Below, one piece after another: positions 1 through 8,532 of a stretch of DNA of 64,000 nucleotides (position 1 is the stretch's first letter; the number at the start of each line of letters is the position of its first letter). Under the pieces are notes generated by a model. It made no database searches, had not been told where the DNA came from, and worked only from the letters and a program-made list of their open reading frames with translations. The stretch comes from Bacillota bacterium (lineage in GTDB: Bacteria; Bacillota; Bacilli; Paenibacillales; NBRC-103111): assembly GCA_023388055.1 (NCBI GenBank), contig JAEWGW010000011.1, positions 62,001-126,000 on the forward strand, written 5' to 3'. Made by a program: the position numbers and the translations under genes.

Positions 1-868
1 CAAACGGCTGGTTGGGGGAAACATGAGTATTGGCGATTTCGCTGATAAAACGCGCTGTTATGGTGAGACCGGCCAACTGGGCGTCCGAAACGCAGCGGTA
101 CTGCATCTTCAGCTGCAGGTTGGGAATAACCGAACACAGATTGGCATTGCCGCACCGTTCCCCCAGTCCGTTGAAGGTGCCCTGCACATGCCGTGCACCC
201 GCTTGTACCGCAGCCAGCGTATTGGCGACTCCCAGCTCGCAGTCATTGTGAGCGTGGATGCCAACCGTAATGTTTAGCTCCCCGCATACACGGCCAACAG
301 CCGCGGCGATTCCCTCCGGAAGCGTCCCACCATTGGTATCACAGAGGACCACACAATCTGCTCCTGCAGCAGCGGCAGCCTTCACCGTCTTTAATGCGTA
401 GGCTTCATTATGCTTAAACCCGTCAAAAAAATGCTCTGCCAGATAAATCACTTCAAGACCGTTGCTCTTCAGGTACGAGACGGAATCGGCGATCATGGCC
501 AGATTCTCCTCCAGTGTGGTCTGGATGGCGGTTTCCACGTGGAAGTCCCAGGATTTCCCGAAGATCGAAGCCACGGAGACCCCGGTTTCCAGAATCCGGT
601 TGAGGTTGGTATCCTCCTTGGCGGTTATCCCCTTCCGGCGGGTGCTGCCGAAGGCGCTGATTTTGGCGTGCTGCAGAGGGAGCTCCTTGACCCGGTCAAA
701 AAATTCAATGTCCTTGTAATTGCTGCCCGGCCATCCGCCTTCTATATAATGGACACCGAGTTCATCGAGCTTGCGTGCGATTTTCAGCTTATCCTCTACG
801 GTCAAACTGATGCCTTCCCCTTGGGTTCCATCCCGCAGTGTCGTGTCAAAAATCTTCACTTGATTCAT
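1..868 (-). CDS. cimA: Citramalate synthase (CimA-type), 3' end cut by window edge
   Basis: The reverse strand reads MNQVKIFDTTLRDGTQGEG from an ATG at 868-866, preceded by a GGGGG-rich ribosome site, and stays open to base 1, giving 289 codons of a protein usually above 500 residues. FDTTLRDG (metal-binding Asp and catalytic Arg) and GIHAHNDCELGVANT (HxH metal ligands) are the signatures of the LeuA/CimA aldolase family. The long GVHYIEGGWPGSN and FGSTRRKG segments fit the CimA/LeuA2 branch, which condenses pyruvate with acetyl-CoA to citramalate for isoleucine synthesis. The C-terminal regulatory domain lies outside the window, so 2-isopropylmalate synthase cannot be fully excluded. The gene is divergent from dinB. 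A TATAAT on this strand at 940-935 could be its -10 box, but no good -35 is visible. Confidence 0.88.
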   Translation of the reverse strand, partial: MNQVKIFDTTLRDGTQGEGISLTVEDKLKIARKLDELGVHYIEGGWPGSNYKDIEFFDRVKELPLQHAKISAFGSTRRKGITAKEDTNLNRILETGVSVASIFGKSWDFHVETAIQTTLEENLAMIADSVSYLKSNGLEVIYLAEHFFDGFKHNEAYALKTVKAAAAAGADCVVLCDTNGGTLPEGIAAAVGRVCGELNITVGIHAHNDCELGVANTLAAVQAGARHVQGTFNGLGERCGNANLCSVIPNLQLKMQYRCVSDAQLAGLTITARFISEIANTHVSPNQPF

Positions 869-900
869 CCGTCAATGCCCCCTGTGCCCATCGCAAATAT

Positions 901-929
901 TCAACACACGACCCGTAGGCATGTATAAT
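901..929 (+). promoter_or_regulatory. Possible sigma-A promoter for dinB
   Basis: TCAACA at 901-906 and TATAAT at 924-929 are 17 bp apart. The -10 is perfect and the -35 matches 4 of 6 positions. It lies about 180 bp before the dinB start, and no LexA box was recognised nearby. Confidence 0.35.
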
Positions 930-1108
930 GCATCATTATAACATAATCTTCGGGGAAGAAGAGATATGTATAAAAAAATCCTATAGGAATGGAGGGGACT
1001 AGCTGTATTTGCAAACACGGCCTGGGCTTCTTGACCTCTGCCGCAGGCAACGGTATGCTGAATGTAAAAGGGCAGCGGCCCGCAAATCAAGACCGGGAGG
1101 TGCACAGC

Positions 1109-2413
1109 ATGCCCAGAGCGGATGCGGAATCCCATTATCCCAAAAACGGCAGAGTTGTCCTCCATATTGACATGAACGCCTTTTACTGCTCGGTGCATGA
1201 GGCGGTAGAGCCGGAGATATACAAGGGAAAACCCAGTGCGGTGGCCGGAAGTGTGGAGCTGCGGCGGGGGATTGTGGTTACCTCCTCCTACGCGGCCAGG
1301 GCGAAGGGGGTGCGGACCGGGATGCAGGTGCGGGAGGCGCTGCGGCTCTGCCCGGAGCTGCTCTTAATCTCGCCGGACTTTCATCTGTACCGCCAATTTT
1401 CACGGAGATTCCTCAACATTGCCTATAGCTATTCGCCCCAGCTGGAGACCATGTCCATCGATGAGTGCTTTCTGGACATTACCGGCTCCAAGCAGTTCGG
1501 GACTCCTGTCCAAATTGCGGAGGAGCTGCAAGGGAGAATCCGGACAGAGCTGGGGCTGCCCTGCTCCATCGGCATCGCTCCCAACAAGCTTTTGGCCAAG
1601 ATGGCATCCGATATGAAAAAGCCCAACGGCATCACCATTCTCCGGAAGCGGGATGTGCCGTCGCTCTTATGGGACAAACCCTGCTCGTATATGTATGGCA
1701 TCGGCAGCCGGACGGGGGAGAAGCTGGACAAACTGGGCATCCGCACCATCGGGGAGCTGGCCCATGCGGAGGAGGGTTTTCTGACTGCCCAATTCGGCAT
1801 TGTGGGGTCATGGCTGAAGGCTGCCGCCAACGGTGAGGATGAAACGCCAGTGAATCCGGAGCAGGAGGCCAGCAAGTCCATCGGCCATACGACCACACTG
1901 CCCAAGGATTTCACGGACGATCTGGATATCCGGCGTGTGTTCCTGAATTTGGCTGATCAGGTTTGCCGCCGGATGAGAAAGCAGCATCTGATGTCCTCCA
2001 CGGTGCAAATCACCATCCGCAATCCCAGTATGAAGACCATTACCCGTTCGGTGACGCTGGACGGCCCTACGGAGGACGCGGATACCGTCTTCGAAACAGC
2101 CTGCAAGCTTTTCCACCGCCATTGGCAAAAAGGCCAGCCTGTCAGGCTTTTGGGGATTACCCTGCAGAATCTGGTGGACAAGTCGGAGGCAGCAGTACAG
2201 CTGGACCTTTTCGACTATAACAGGCAGCCCAAGAAGGAAGAATTGAACCGGATTATGGACAAGCTCAGGGACCGTTTCGGCGAAAGCGCCATTCTCACCG
2301 CGGGTATGCTGGGCGATGATCCCTCCGCTTTAATCCGCAATCACAAGATCCGGGGAACCTCTCTGCAAACGGACCACTTGAAGGAAAAAGATTTTTTCGG
2401 GGAGTCCCAATAA
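1109..2413 (+). CDS. dinB: DNA polymerase IV (Y-family, DinB)
   Basis: A 434-residue error-prone translesion polymerase. The start is the ATG at 1109, behind GGGAGGTG at 1095-1102; the reading frame is open further upstream but without a ribosome site. Near the N-terminus HIDMNAFYCSV carries the first metal-binding Asp (about D21). MSIDECFLDIT supplies the catalytic D118-E119 pair, and GIAPNKLLAKMASDMKKPNG is the fingers/palm segment conserved in the family. QLDLFD near residue 364 is a canonical beta-clamp binding motif, which is how Pol IV reaches stalled forks. Asn replaces the more common Asp in the first motif (DMNAF versus DMDAF), a tolerated variant in Firmicute homologues. Monocistronic and divergent from cimA. 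Confidence 0.95.
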   Translation: MPRADAESHYPKNGRVVLHIDMNAFYCSVHEAVEPEIYKGKPSAVAGSVELRRGIVVTSSYAARAKGVRTGMQVREALRLCPELLLISPDFHLYRQFSRRFLNIAYSYSPQLETMSIDECFLDITGSKQFGTPVQIAEELQGRIRTELGLPCSIGIAPNKLLAKMASDMKKPNGITILRKRDVPSLLWDKPCSYMYGIGSRTGEKLDKLGIRTIGELAHAEEGFLTAQFGIVGSWLKAAANGEDETPVNPEQEASKSIGHTTTLPKDFTDDLDIRRVFLNLADQVCRRMRKQHLMSSTVQITIRNPSMKTITRSVTLDGPTEDADTVFETACKLFHRHWQKGQPVRLLGITLQNLVDKSEAAVQLDLFDYNRQPKKEELNRIMDKLRDRFGESAILTAGMLGDDPSALIRNHKIRGTSLQTDHLKEKDFFGESQ

Positions 2414-2455
2414 ACAGAGGAACCCCATAGACTGTAACAGAGTCGCCATCTTTAT

Positions 2456-2484
2456 TTGAACTTTGTATGAATTTATATTATAGT
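2456..2484 (+). promoter_or_regulatory. Sigma-A promoter for ferredoxin gene
   Basis: TTGAAC at 2456-2461 and TATAGT at 2479-2484 are 17 bp apart, each matching 5 of 6 consensus positions. They lie 37 bp before the ferredoxin start. Confidence 0.6.
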
Positions 2485-2520
2485 TCTTATTGAGGATGAC
2501 TTTTGAGGAGGAAGATACAG

Positions 2521-2757
2521 ATGGCCAAGTATACTTGGGTAGACAAAGAAACTTGTATTGCATGCGGCGCATGCGGCGCAACAGCCCCTGACATTTATGA
2601 TTATGACGATGATGGACTGGCTGAAGTTATTTATGAAGGCGACGGCAACAAAGGCGTAACTGAAATTCCGGATGATCTCTACGATGATCTCCAAGACGCC
2701 CAAGACGGCTGCCCGACAGATTCCATCAAGGTTGCAGAAGCAGCTTTCAATAAATAA
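2521..2757 (+). CDS. fer: Ferredoxin, single [4Fe-4S]
   Basis: A 78-residue acidic electron carrier of the Bacillus Fer type. C12, C15 and C18 in CIACGAC, plus C64 in GCPTDSIKV, are the four cluster ligands. The usual second-cluster cysteines are absent, so it holds one cluster. The ATG at 2521 follows GAGGAGG at 2507-2513. It has its own promoter and a strong terminator, so it is a single-gene unit. In Bacillus this ferredoxin supplies electrons to cytochrome P450 and other soluble redox enzymes; the partner here is unknown. Confidence 0.95.
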   Translation: MAKYTWVDKETCIACGACGATAPDIYDYDDDGLAEVIYEGDGNKGVTEIPDDLYDDLQDAQDGCPTDSIKVAEAAFNK

Positions 2758-2774
2758 TTCATCCATCAGAAGAA

Positions 2775-2803
2775 GCTGCCGGAACATATCCGGCGGCTTT
2801 TTT
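2775..2803 (+). terminator. Rho-independent terminator of fer
   Basis: GCTGCCGG and CCGGCGGC pair over 8 bp (one G-T) around a 7-base loop, followed by TTTTTT. Confidence 0.85.
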
Positions 2804-2869
2804 AGTTAGGCGGCTCCAAAACATGGTAAACTTGTCATGATCGTTGGAAGCTCTAAAGGAGGAACGAAC

Positions 2870-3709
2870 ATGTCTGAGGTTAAATTGGTTGTGGCGTACG
2901 AGGATTACGAAAACGGCGTTAGGATGAACCAGCTTATTGAAGAGCTGGCGGCGAAACCGGAGAGCAAGGACCTGGTTAGCCTGATCATCGGCGATTGGGG
3001 CGGCTCTTATGAGAATGATTCCAGTACCGTGGTGGAGGCGTTGGTTCAGTCAAAGGATGCATTTCCCAATCTGCGCAAGCTGTTCATCGGCGACATGGAT
3101 TCGGAGGAATGTGAGGTATCCTGGATCATGCAATCGGATGTTACCCCCCTCTTCATAGCATTTCCCGATTTGACTTCCTTGACCATTCAAGGCAGTACAG
3201 ATCTGAGCCTGGAGCCTGCCCGCCATGAGAAGCTGGAGGAGCTGGTCATCATTTGCGGCGGCCTGGGCAAGAGTGTGCTGGACAGCATTGCCCAAGCTCA
3301 TTTTCCCCGTCTTCAAAAGCTGGAGCTGTATCTGGGCGTGGACAATTACGGCTTCGACGGCAGCCTGGAGGATGTCCTGCAGGTGGCCCAACCCGGATTA
3401 TTCCCCAAGCTTACATACCTTGGACTGAAGGATAGCGAAATCCAAGATGAGATTGCCGCTGCTTTGGCCGATGCGCCGATTTTGGATCAACTGCACACTC
3501 TGGATTTGTCCATGGGAACCCTGACCGATGCCGGGGCGGAGGCGTTATTGAACAGTGAGCGGGTGAAGAGGCTGCGCCATCTGGATTTGAGCCATCATTT
3601 TATGTCGGAAAAGATGATCAAACGCTGGAAACAATCCGGTCTGTCTGTTGATATCAGCGACGCCCAGGATGAGGATGACGAATACCGGTATCCGGCGCTG
3701 ACGGAATAG
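2870..3709 (+). CDS. STM4015-family leucine-rich-repeat protein
   Basis: A 279-residue cytosolic protein starting at the ATG at 2870 behind AAAGGAGG (2856-2863). From about residue 65 it shows repeating LxxLxL-type units (FPNLRKLFIGDM, FPDLTSLTIQG, FPRLQKLELYLG, FPKLTYLGLKD, LHTLDLSMG, LRHLDLSHH), an LRR solenoid suited to protein or peptide binding. It resembles the STM4015 family named after a Salmonella locus, and the next four genes are the other members of that set. It ends 1 bp before the next start, so the two are translationally coupled. No enzymatic motif is seen; a substrate-recognition or scaffold role for the cassette is inference. Confidence 0.8.
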   Translation: MSEVKLVVAYEDYENGVRMNQLIEELAAKPESKDLVSLIIGDWGGSYENDSSTVVEALVQSKDAFPNLRKLFIGDMDSEECEVSWIMQSDVTPLFIAFPDLTSLTIQGSTDLSLEPARHEKLEELVIICGGLGKSVLDSIAQAHFPRLQKLELYLGVDNYGFDGSLEDVLQVAQPGLFPKLTYLGLKDSEIQDEIAAALADAPILDQLHTLDLSMGTLTDAGAEALLNSERVKRLRHLDLSHHFMSEKMIKRWKQSGLSVDISDAQDEDDEYRYPALTE

Positions 3710-3710
3710 G

Positions 3711-5057
3711 ATGGAGCATCTGATTCTGATCGGCAATCCCGGCAACCGCCGGACGGAAGGGCTGCAGGAGGCGAGGCGGCAGCTGGGGCTGGAGCCGGCA
3801 TTGGTGATCCCGTACCTGGATTTGCTCCAGGGAACAACCACTATGACAGAAGCGTGCCAGCGGTTGGGTCTGCCGGCGGATGCCGTTCCCATGCTGCGGT
3901 TGGATGCCCCTAGCGAGGACTTCCAGGTGGAGCGCCTGCTCATCGCTCTGGGAGCACCGGATGCTCCGGCAGACCAGCGGGATGAGCGGCTGTTGGCTTA
4001 TGGCTCAATCCCCGATCCTCATCCGCTGGCGGAGGAGGAGGCGCATTCGATCCGGGAGGAGGCCGGGCGGCTGTACCATCCCTCCCAATGGTTCCGCGGG
4101 TATATGCGGCTGTTGGGAAGGCTGGAGCGGGAAACGAAGGAGCTGTGGCCCGTTCCGTTCTGGTTAAACGCTCCCTCGGATATTGCCGCCATGTTCGATA
4201 AACGGGTTACCCACCGGATTCTCTCCGGAGCCGGGATTCCCGTCCCAAAGCTGCTGGCTCCGCCTGCGGAGCTTCCCGATTATGAAGCTCTGCGCGAAGC
4301 GATGCTCCGGAAGGGAAAACACCGGGTTTTTGTGAAGCTTGCCCACGGCTCTGGGGCCTGCGGTGTTGTGGCGTACCAGTTGAATCCGCGAACTGGGGCG
4401 GAGGTAGCAGTTACCACCCTGGGGGTGGAGCAGCACCTGACCCGACCGCCTGTGTATTACAATGCCATCAAGCCGTTCCGTTATACGGAGCCGAAGGGCA
4501 TCCGGCTGCTGCTGAACTGGCTGCTGGCCCACGGGGCGCATGTGGAGGAGTGGATCACCAAGGCCACCTATCAGGGCAGGGCTTTTGATGTCCGGCAGCT
4601 GGTGGTGGACGGGCAGGCCTGCCACAGTATCGCGAGACTAAGCAGGACACCCATCACCAACCTTCATTTGAGAAGTGAACGGAAGAGCTTGGAGGAGCTG
4701 GGCCTTCCGGAGAAGATCCGGCTGGCGGCGGGGGGCGCTGCGGAGCGGGCTCTGTCTCTGTTCCCGCGTTCCCTGGTTGCCGGGGTGGATGTTTTGCTGC
4801 GGCAAGGCACCTATGCTCCCGTTATCGGGGAGCTGAATCCCTTCGGCGATCTGTTGTACCGGGTTGACCATCAAGGTTATGGCACCTACGCTTGGGAAAT
4901 GAAGCAGCTCCCGGATTATGACACGTGGAGGGCACGGGGGGTTGCAGCTGAAGTGGCCGAAGCTGAAGCGGCAGAAGTGGCGAAAGTTAAAGCGGCAGAA
5001 GCTGAAGTGGCAGAAGCTGAAGTTGATGCAGGAGCTTCAGGAGGTACAGCACCATGA
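3711..5057 (+). CDS. STM4014-family ATP-grasp-like protein
   Basis: A 448-residue protein. Residues about 160-400 have an ATP-grasp look: DKRVTHRILSGAGIPVPKLL (start of the ATP-binding half), then FVKLAHGSGACGVVAYQ, a glycine-rich lysine loop, then FDVRQLVVDG and IGELNPFGDLLYRV near the metal/phosphate end (E-x-NPF). ATP-grasp enzymes ligate carboxylates to amines or thiols through acyl-phosphates. The last 45 residues are a low-complexity Ala/Glu/Val/Lys tail of AEVAEAE-type units, unlike the rest of the protein and probably from slippage expansion. It overlaps the next gene by 4 bp (ATGA). The substrate is unknown. Confidence 0.78.
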   Translation: MEHLILIGNPGNRRTEGLQEARRQLGLEPALVIPYLDLLQGTTTMTEACQRLGLPADAVPMLRLDAPSEDFQVERLLIALGAPDAPADQRDERLLAYGSIPDPHPLAEEEAHSIREEAGRLYHPSQWFRGYMRLLGRLERETKELWPVPFWLNAPSDIAAMFDKRVTHRILSGAGIPVPKLLAPPAELPDYEALREAMLRKGKHRVFVKLAHGSGACGVVAYQLNPRTGAEVAVTTLGVEQHLTRPPVYYNAIKPFRYTEPKGIRLLLNWLLAHGAHVEEWITKATYQGRAFDVRQLVVDGQACHSIARLSRTPITNLHLRSERKSLEELGLPEKIRLAAGGAAERALSLFPRSLVAGVDVLLRQGTYAPVIGELNPFGDLLYRVDHQGYGTYAWEMKQLPDYDTWRARGVAAEVAEAEAAEVAKVKAAEAEVAEAEVDAGASGGTAP

Positions 5058-5845
5058 CGGACATGAACCAAATCGTAGGCGACTACGACATTCTTATGAT
5101 TACCCTGGATACTCTCCGGTTTGATGCGGCGGTGCTGGAGGAGGCCAACTGTCCGAACTTGTGCGGCGGCGGCCATTGGGAAAAACGGCATTCGCCGGGC
5201 AGCTTTACCTATGCGGCCCATCATGCCTTTTTCGGGGGATTTTTGCCAACACCCGCTACCACGGACAAAACCGGACCCGGACATATCAGACTGTTCCATT
5301 CCAAAAACACCGGCAAACCCACCCATCCCCACACCTGGCTGTTTGACACTCCGGATATGGTTTCCGGCCTGGCAGGAGAGGGGTACAAAACCGTCTGTAT
5401 CGGCGGGGTGATCTTCTTTACGAAAAAAGTGCCGCTTGCCCGTGTGCTACCCGGGTATTTCCAGAAAAGCTTCTGGCGTATGAGCTTTGGCGTCACCAAT
5501 CCGCGCTCCACGGAGCATCAGGTGGACCATGCGCTGAAGCTGCTGGAGGATACCGGCCAGGAGGAGCGGCTTTTTTTGTTCATGAACATTTCGGCCATCC
5601 ACGGGCCGAATCTTTATTTTGTGCCGGGCGCAAAGCGCGACTCGGTGGACACTCAGCGGGCGGCGTTGCGTTATGTGGACGGCCAGCTGGGACGGCTGTT
5701 TGCTGCGATGCGCACCCGGAAGCGGCCTGTTTTTTGTATGGCCTTCTCCGATCACGGCACCGCCTACGGCGAAGATGGTTATGAAGGGCACCGCCTTGCC
5801 CACGAGGTGGTATGGACGGTGCCGTACCGTGAGTTTGTTCTTTAA
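5054..5845 (+). CDS. STM4013-family sulfatase-fold hydrolase
   Basis: A 263-residue member of the alkaline phosphatase/sulfatase superfamily. ILMITLDTLRFDAAVL near the N-terminus provides a metal Asp, and AFSDHGTAYGEDGYEGHRLAH at the C-terminus carries the Asp-His and His ligands. Where sulfatases have the formylglycine precursor C/S-x-P-S-R, this protein reads SFTYAAHHAFFGG, putting Thr in the nucleophile position. That favours a phosphatase, phosphodiesterase or phosphotransferase over a true sulfatase (inference). It is shorter than classical sulfatases (over 450 residues) and has no signal peptide, so it acts in the cytosol. It overlaps the previous gene by 4 bp and is followed by a repeat-filled gap. 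Confidence 0.8.
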   Translation: MTDMNQIVGDYDILMITLDTLRFDAAVLEEANCPNLCGGGHWEKRHSPGSFTYAAHHAFFGGFLPTPATTDKTGPGHIRLFHSKNTGKPTHPHTWLFDTPDMVSGLAGEGYKTVCIGGVIFFTKKVPLARVLPGYFQKSFWRMSFGVTNPRSTEHQVDHALKLLEDTGQEERLFLFMNISAIHGPNLYFVPGAKRDSVDTQRAALRYVDGQLGRLFAAMRTRKRPVFCMAFSDHGTAYGEDGYEGHRLAHEVVWTVPYREFVL

Positions 5846-5886
5846 GCCGCCTGTGTGGCGGGATGTAAACCAGAGCAGCTGAAACG

Positions 5887-6125
5887 CTAACGGAACTCTG
5901 AAGCGCTTAGCGGCTGAAAAGGAAGCGATTAGTTTTGTAACGGAACCCAGCGTCTCTTAGCGCACATTTTGCAGCTCTTTTGGCCCGGATAAGCAGGCTA
6001 AGAGCCTCCCCCAGTTCCGTTAGCGCGCTGAGGTGGCGGATTTAGGCTTTTAAGAGTCGCTCAGTTCCGTTAGCGCATGGAGGTGGCGGTTTTGGACCTC
6101 TAAAAGTCGTTCAATTCCGTTAGCG
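5887..6125. repeat. 50-bp-phased inverted repeat array (locus a)
   Basis: Two direct units begin with TAACGGAAC at 5888 and 5938, exactly 50 bp apart, and end near CTTAGCG. Three inverted units ending in GTTCCGTTAG or ATTCCGTTAG finish at 6023, 6073 and 6123, again 50 bp apart. The array fills the 364-bp gap between the sulfatase-fold gene and the first radical-SAM gene, where I see no coding sequence. It belongs to the same architectural family as the arrays at 12400, 23231 and 28018. Confidence 0.8.
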
Positions 6126-6209
6126 CGCTGAGGCAGCGGATTTCCGCCTTGAGGCAGCGAATTCCGGCGGCACCCAGTCCTGACAGCTTACATAGAAAGG
6201 AGAGTTCAC

Positions 6210-7574
6210 GTGTTCGATTCAACGTTTCCCGATCCGTCGGATGATGCGGCCATTGCCCGGTGGAAGGAGCAGATGCGGGCAGAGCCGTATCGCTCCTATT
6301 TGTACTCATATCCCCACAAAACCGCTTACCGCGAGCTGAAGCCGGGCCTGCCTCTTGCCCAGTTGTGGGAGAGGGAACCCGCCGAAAGCTTCTTCTTATA
6401 TATGCATATCCCCTTTTGCGGCGCCCGCTGCGGCTTCTGCAATTTGTTTACGCTGCCCGACAGGCACCCGGAGCTGCACCGTCAATATGTGGATGCTCTG
6501 GAGCGCCAGGCCCGTCAATGGGCGCCTTTCGTGAGCCGCAAGCCCTTCGCCCGTTTTGCCATCGGTGGCGGCACACCGACGCTGCTGGCGCCGGAGCTCC
6601 TGAGTAGGCTCTTCGACATCGCGGAAGAGTCGATGGGCCTAAACCCGGAGCAGGCGTCCATCTCTGTGGAGGCTTCCCCGGATACGGTTACGCCGGAGCG
6701 CCTGGATATTCTCCGACAGCGGCGCGTTGACCGGATCAGTATGGGGGTGCAAAGCTTCGTGGAAGCAGAGTCCGCCGCCATCTACCGGCCGCAGAAGCCG
6801 CTGGAGGTGGAGCGGGCGCTGGACCGGCTGAAGCGTTATGATTTCCCAGTGCTGAATCTGGACCTGATTTACGGGCTGCCCGGACAAACGGTCCAATCCT
6901 GGCTGTATTCCCTGGAGCGGGCGCTGGCGTATCAGCCCGAGGAAATCTTCCTGTATCCTCTGTACACGCGGGAGCACACCATCCTGAAGCCCGGAGAAAG
7001 CCGGCGGGACGGCACCGATCTGCGGATGGATTGTTACCTTGTGGCCCGGGATCGGCTTGTGGCGGAGGGGTATGTCCAATCCTCCATGCGCCGATTTGCC
7101 AAAGCCCCGGCACATTCCGGCAAGACCGTGCTGCCGTACGGCTGCCAGGAGGAGGGGCTGGTTGGTCTGGGCTGCGGTGCCCGCTCCTATACCCGCCATG
7201 TGCATTACGCAACGCGGTATGCCGTCAGCCGGGTGGCCTCGGAACGAATTATCCGGGAATTTATCAGCGCCGGGAGCTACGAAACCGCCGACTATGGCAT
7301 GGTGCTGGACAGCCGGGAGGAGAAACGCCGCTACATTCTGAAGGCGGTTCTGCATCAGGAAGGTTTGGCGCTTCCCGCTTATGGAGAGCGGTTCGGCAGC
7401 TCGGCATGGGAGGATTGCCCGGAGCTGCAGGTGCTGCTGAAGGCGGAGTGGGCCTCTGTTGAAGACGGCATCCTCCGGCTGACTGATGAAGGTTTTGCCC
7501 ATTCCGACGCCAACGGAGACGGGCTGATTTCCCCGGCTGTGCGGGAGCGGATGGAAGGATTTGTGTTTGCATGA
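6210..7574 (+). CDS. STM4012-family radical SAM protein (HemN/HemW-like)
   Basis: A 454-residue radical SAM enzyme with a GTG start at 6210 behind AAAGGAGA (6196-6203). FFLYMHIPFCGARCGFCNLF holds the [4Fe-4S]-binding C70-x3-C74-x2-C77. The rest follows the coproporphyrinogen-oxidase-like plan: AIGGGTPT (the GGGTPS-like SAM motif), ISVEASPDT, ISMGVQSFVEAE, LDLIYGLPGQT and YPLYTREHT. HemW/HemN relatives bind haem or oxidise porphyrinogens, but STM4012 proteins form a separate branch without assigned function. It overlaps the next radical SAM gene by 4 bp, implying the two are made together. Confidence 0.85.
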   Translation: MFDSTFPDPSDDAAIARWKEQMRAEPYRSYLYSYPHKTAYRELKPGLPLAQLWEREPAESFFLYMHIPFCGARCGFCNLFTLPDRHPELHRQYVDALERQARQWAPFVSRKPFARFAIGGGTPTLLAPELLSRLFDIAEESMGLNPEQASISVEASPDTVTPERLDILRQRRVDRISMGVQSFVEAESAAIYRPQKPLEVERALDRLKRYDFPVLNLDLIYGLPGQTVQSWLYSLERALAYQPEEIFLYPLYTREHTILKPGESRRDGTDLRMDCYLVARDRLVAEGYVQSSMRRFAKAPAHSGKTVLPYGCQEEGLVGLGCGARSYTRHVHYATRYAVSRVASERIIREFISAGSYETADYGMVLDSREEKRRYILKAVLHQEGLALPAYGERFGSSAWEDCPELQVLLKAEWASVEDGILRLTDEGFAHSDANGDGLISPAVRERMEGFVFA

Positions 7575-8446
7575 GGGCCGTATTGTATTACCGCGGCTCC
7601 TTATCCTCCTGCAACTACGACTGTCCGTATTGCCCCTTCGGCAAAAAGAAGGATACGGCGGAAACTCTTGCCCGGGACCGGGAGCAGCTGTCCCGGTTTG
7701 TCCAGTGGGTGGGCGAACAGGGGGAAGCCGGCCACCGGTTGAAGATCTTTTTTAACCCTTATGGGGAGGGGCTGATCCATCGCTGGTACCAGACAGCTAT
7801 GACGGAGCTGTCTCATATGGAGCATGTGGACAAGGTGGCCATCCAGACGAATCTGTCGGCGCCTCTGGCCTGGACGGATGGCCTCAACCACGATAAGGTG
7901 GCCTTCTGGGCTACTTATCATCCGGGGCAGGTGGGCGAGGCGGCGTTTTTGGGCAGATGCGGGGAGCTGCACAGCCGGGGCATTCCCTTCAGTGTGGGGA
8001 CCGTAGGCGTAAAAAGTGCCTTCGAGGCCATAGCCTCGCTGCGGGGTAAGCTGCCTGCGGAGGTGTATCTCTGGGTGAACGCCTACAAGGATAAGGCGGA
8101 TTATTACACGGAGGAGGACCGCTTGTTTTTAAGCGGAATCGATCCCCATTTTGAACGGAATCTGATAGATTATGAGAGCTCCGGTAAAAGCTGCCTGGCA
8201 GGCGAGTCTGTTTTCTACGTCCAGGGTTCAGGTCTGGTGAAGAGATGCTACCAGGACCAGCAGGTGCTGGGGCATCTGTACCGGGAGGGACTGGAGAGAC
8301 TGTCCCGCCGGAGGCCATGCAGAATGGATACCTGCGGCTGCTACATCGGGTATATCCATATGCCGGAGCTGGGATTGACGGATGTGTATGGAGAGCGGCT
8401 GCTGGAGAGGATTGCTGGACCCCGCGCCGGGATAGCTCGGAGCTGA
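7571..8446 (+). CDS. STM4011-family radical SAM protein
   Basis: A 291-residue radical SAM enzyme. SSCNYDCPYCPFG gives the canonical CxxxCxxC (C14, C18, C21). Near the C-terminus a second cysteine set (KSCLAGESVFY, VKRCYQDQ, RRPCRMDTCGCYIGY) resembles the SPASM/twitch arrangement that binds auxiliary Fe-S clusters in peptide-modifying radical SAM enzymes. That resemblance, with an ATP-grasp and an LRR protein alongside, suggests the cassette modifies a peptide or protein, but no precursor peptide was identified. The start overlaps the previous gene by ATGA. The stop codon lies inside a 25-bp tandem duplication. Confidence 0.85.
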   Translation: MRAVLYYRGSLSSCNYDCPYCPFGKKKDTAETLARDREQLSRFVQWVGEQGEAGHRLKIFFNPYGEGLIHRWYQTAMTELSHMEHVDKVAIQTNLSAPLAWTDGLNHDKVAFWATYHPGQVGEAAFLGRCGELHSRGIPFSVGTVGVKSAFEAIASLRGKLPAEVYLWVNAYKDKADYYTEEDRLFLSGIDPHFERNLIDYESSGKSCLAGESVFYVQGSGLVKRCYQDQQVLGHLYREGLERLSRRRPCRMDTCGCYIGYIHMPELGLTDVYGERLLERIAGPRAGIARS

Positions 8447-8487
8447 GCCATTCCGTGATGTTCGGAGCTGAGCCATTCCGTGATATT
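8438..8487. repeat. 25-bp tandem duplication at end of STM4011 gene
   Basis: Two adjacent 25-base copies (8438-8462, 8463-8487) beginning CGGAGCTGAGCCATTCCGTG differ at one base. The first contains the TGA stop of the upstream gene; the second is the spacer before cysC. It looks like a recent slippage duplication. Confidence 0.85.
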
Positions 8488-8532
8488 CGAAAGCTGGAAA
8501 GGGCCGTTTATTACAAGGAGGAGCACTGATAC

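Noticed and set aside
869..1108. T-box leader for citramalate synthase
   Set aside because: No T-box sequence (GGGTGGTACCGCG-like on the reverse strand) or terminator/antiterminator pair is visible in the divergent gap.
5887..6125. CRISPR array
   Set aside because: The 50-bp step recalls repeat-spacer units, but the copies switch orientation half way, the units are not identical and no cas genes are present.
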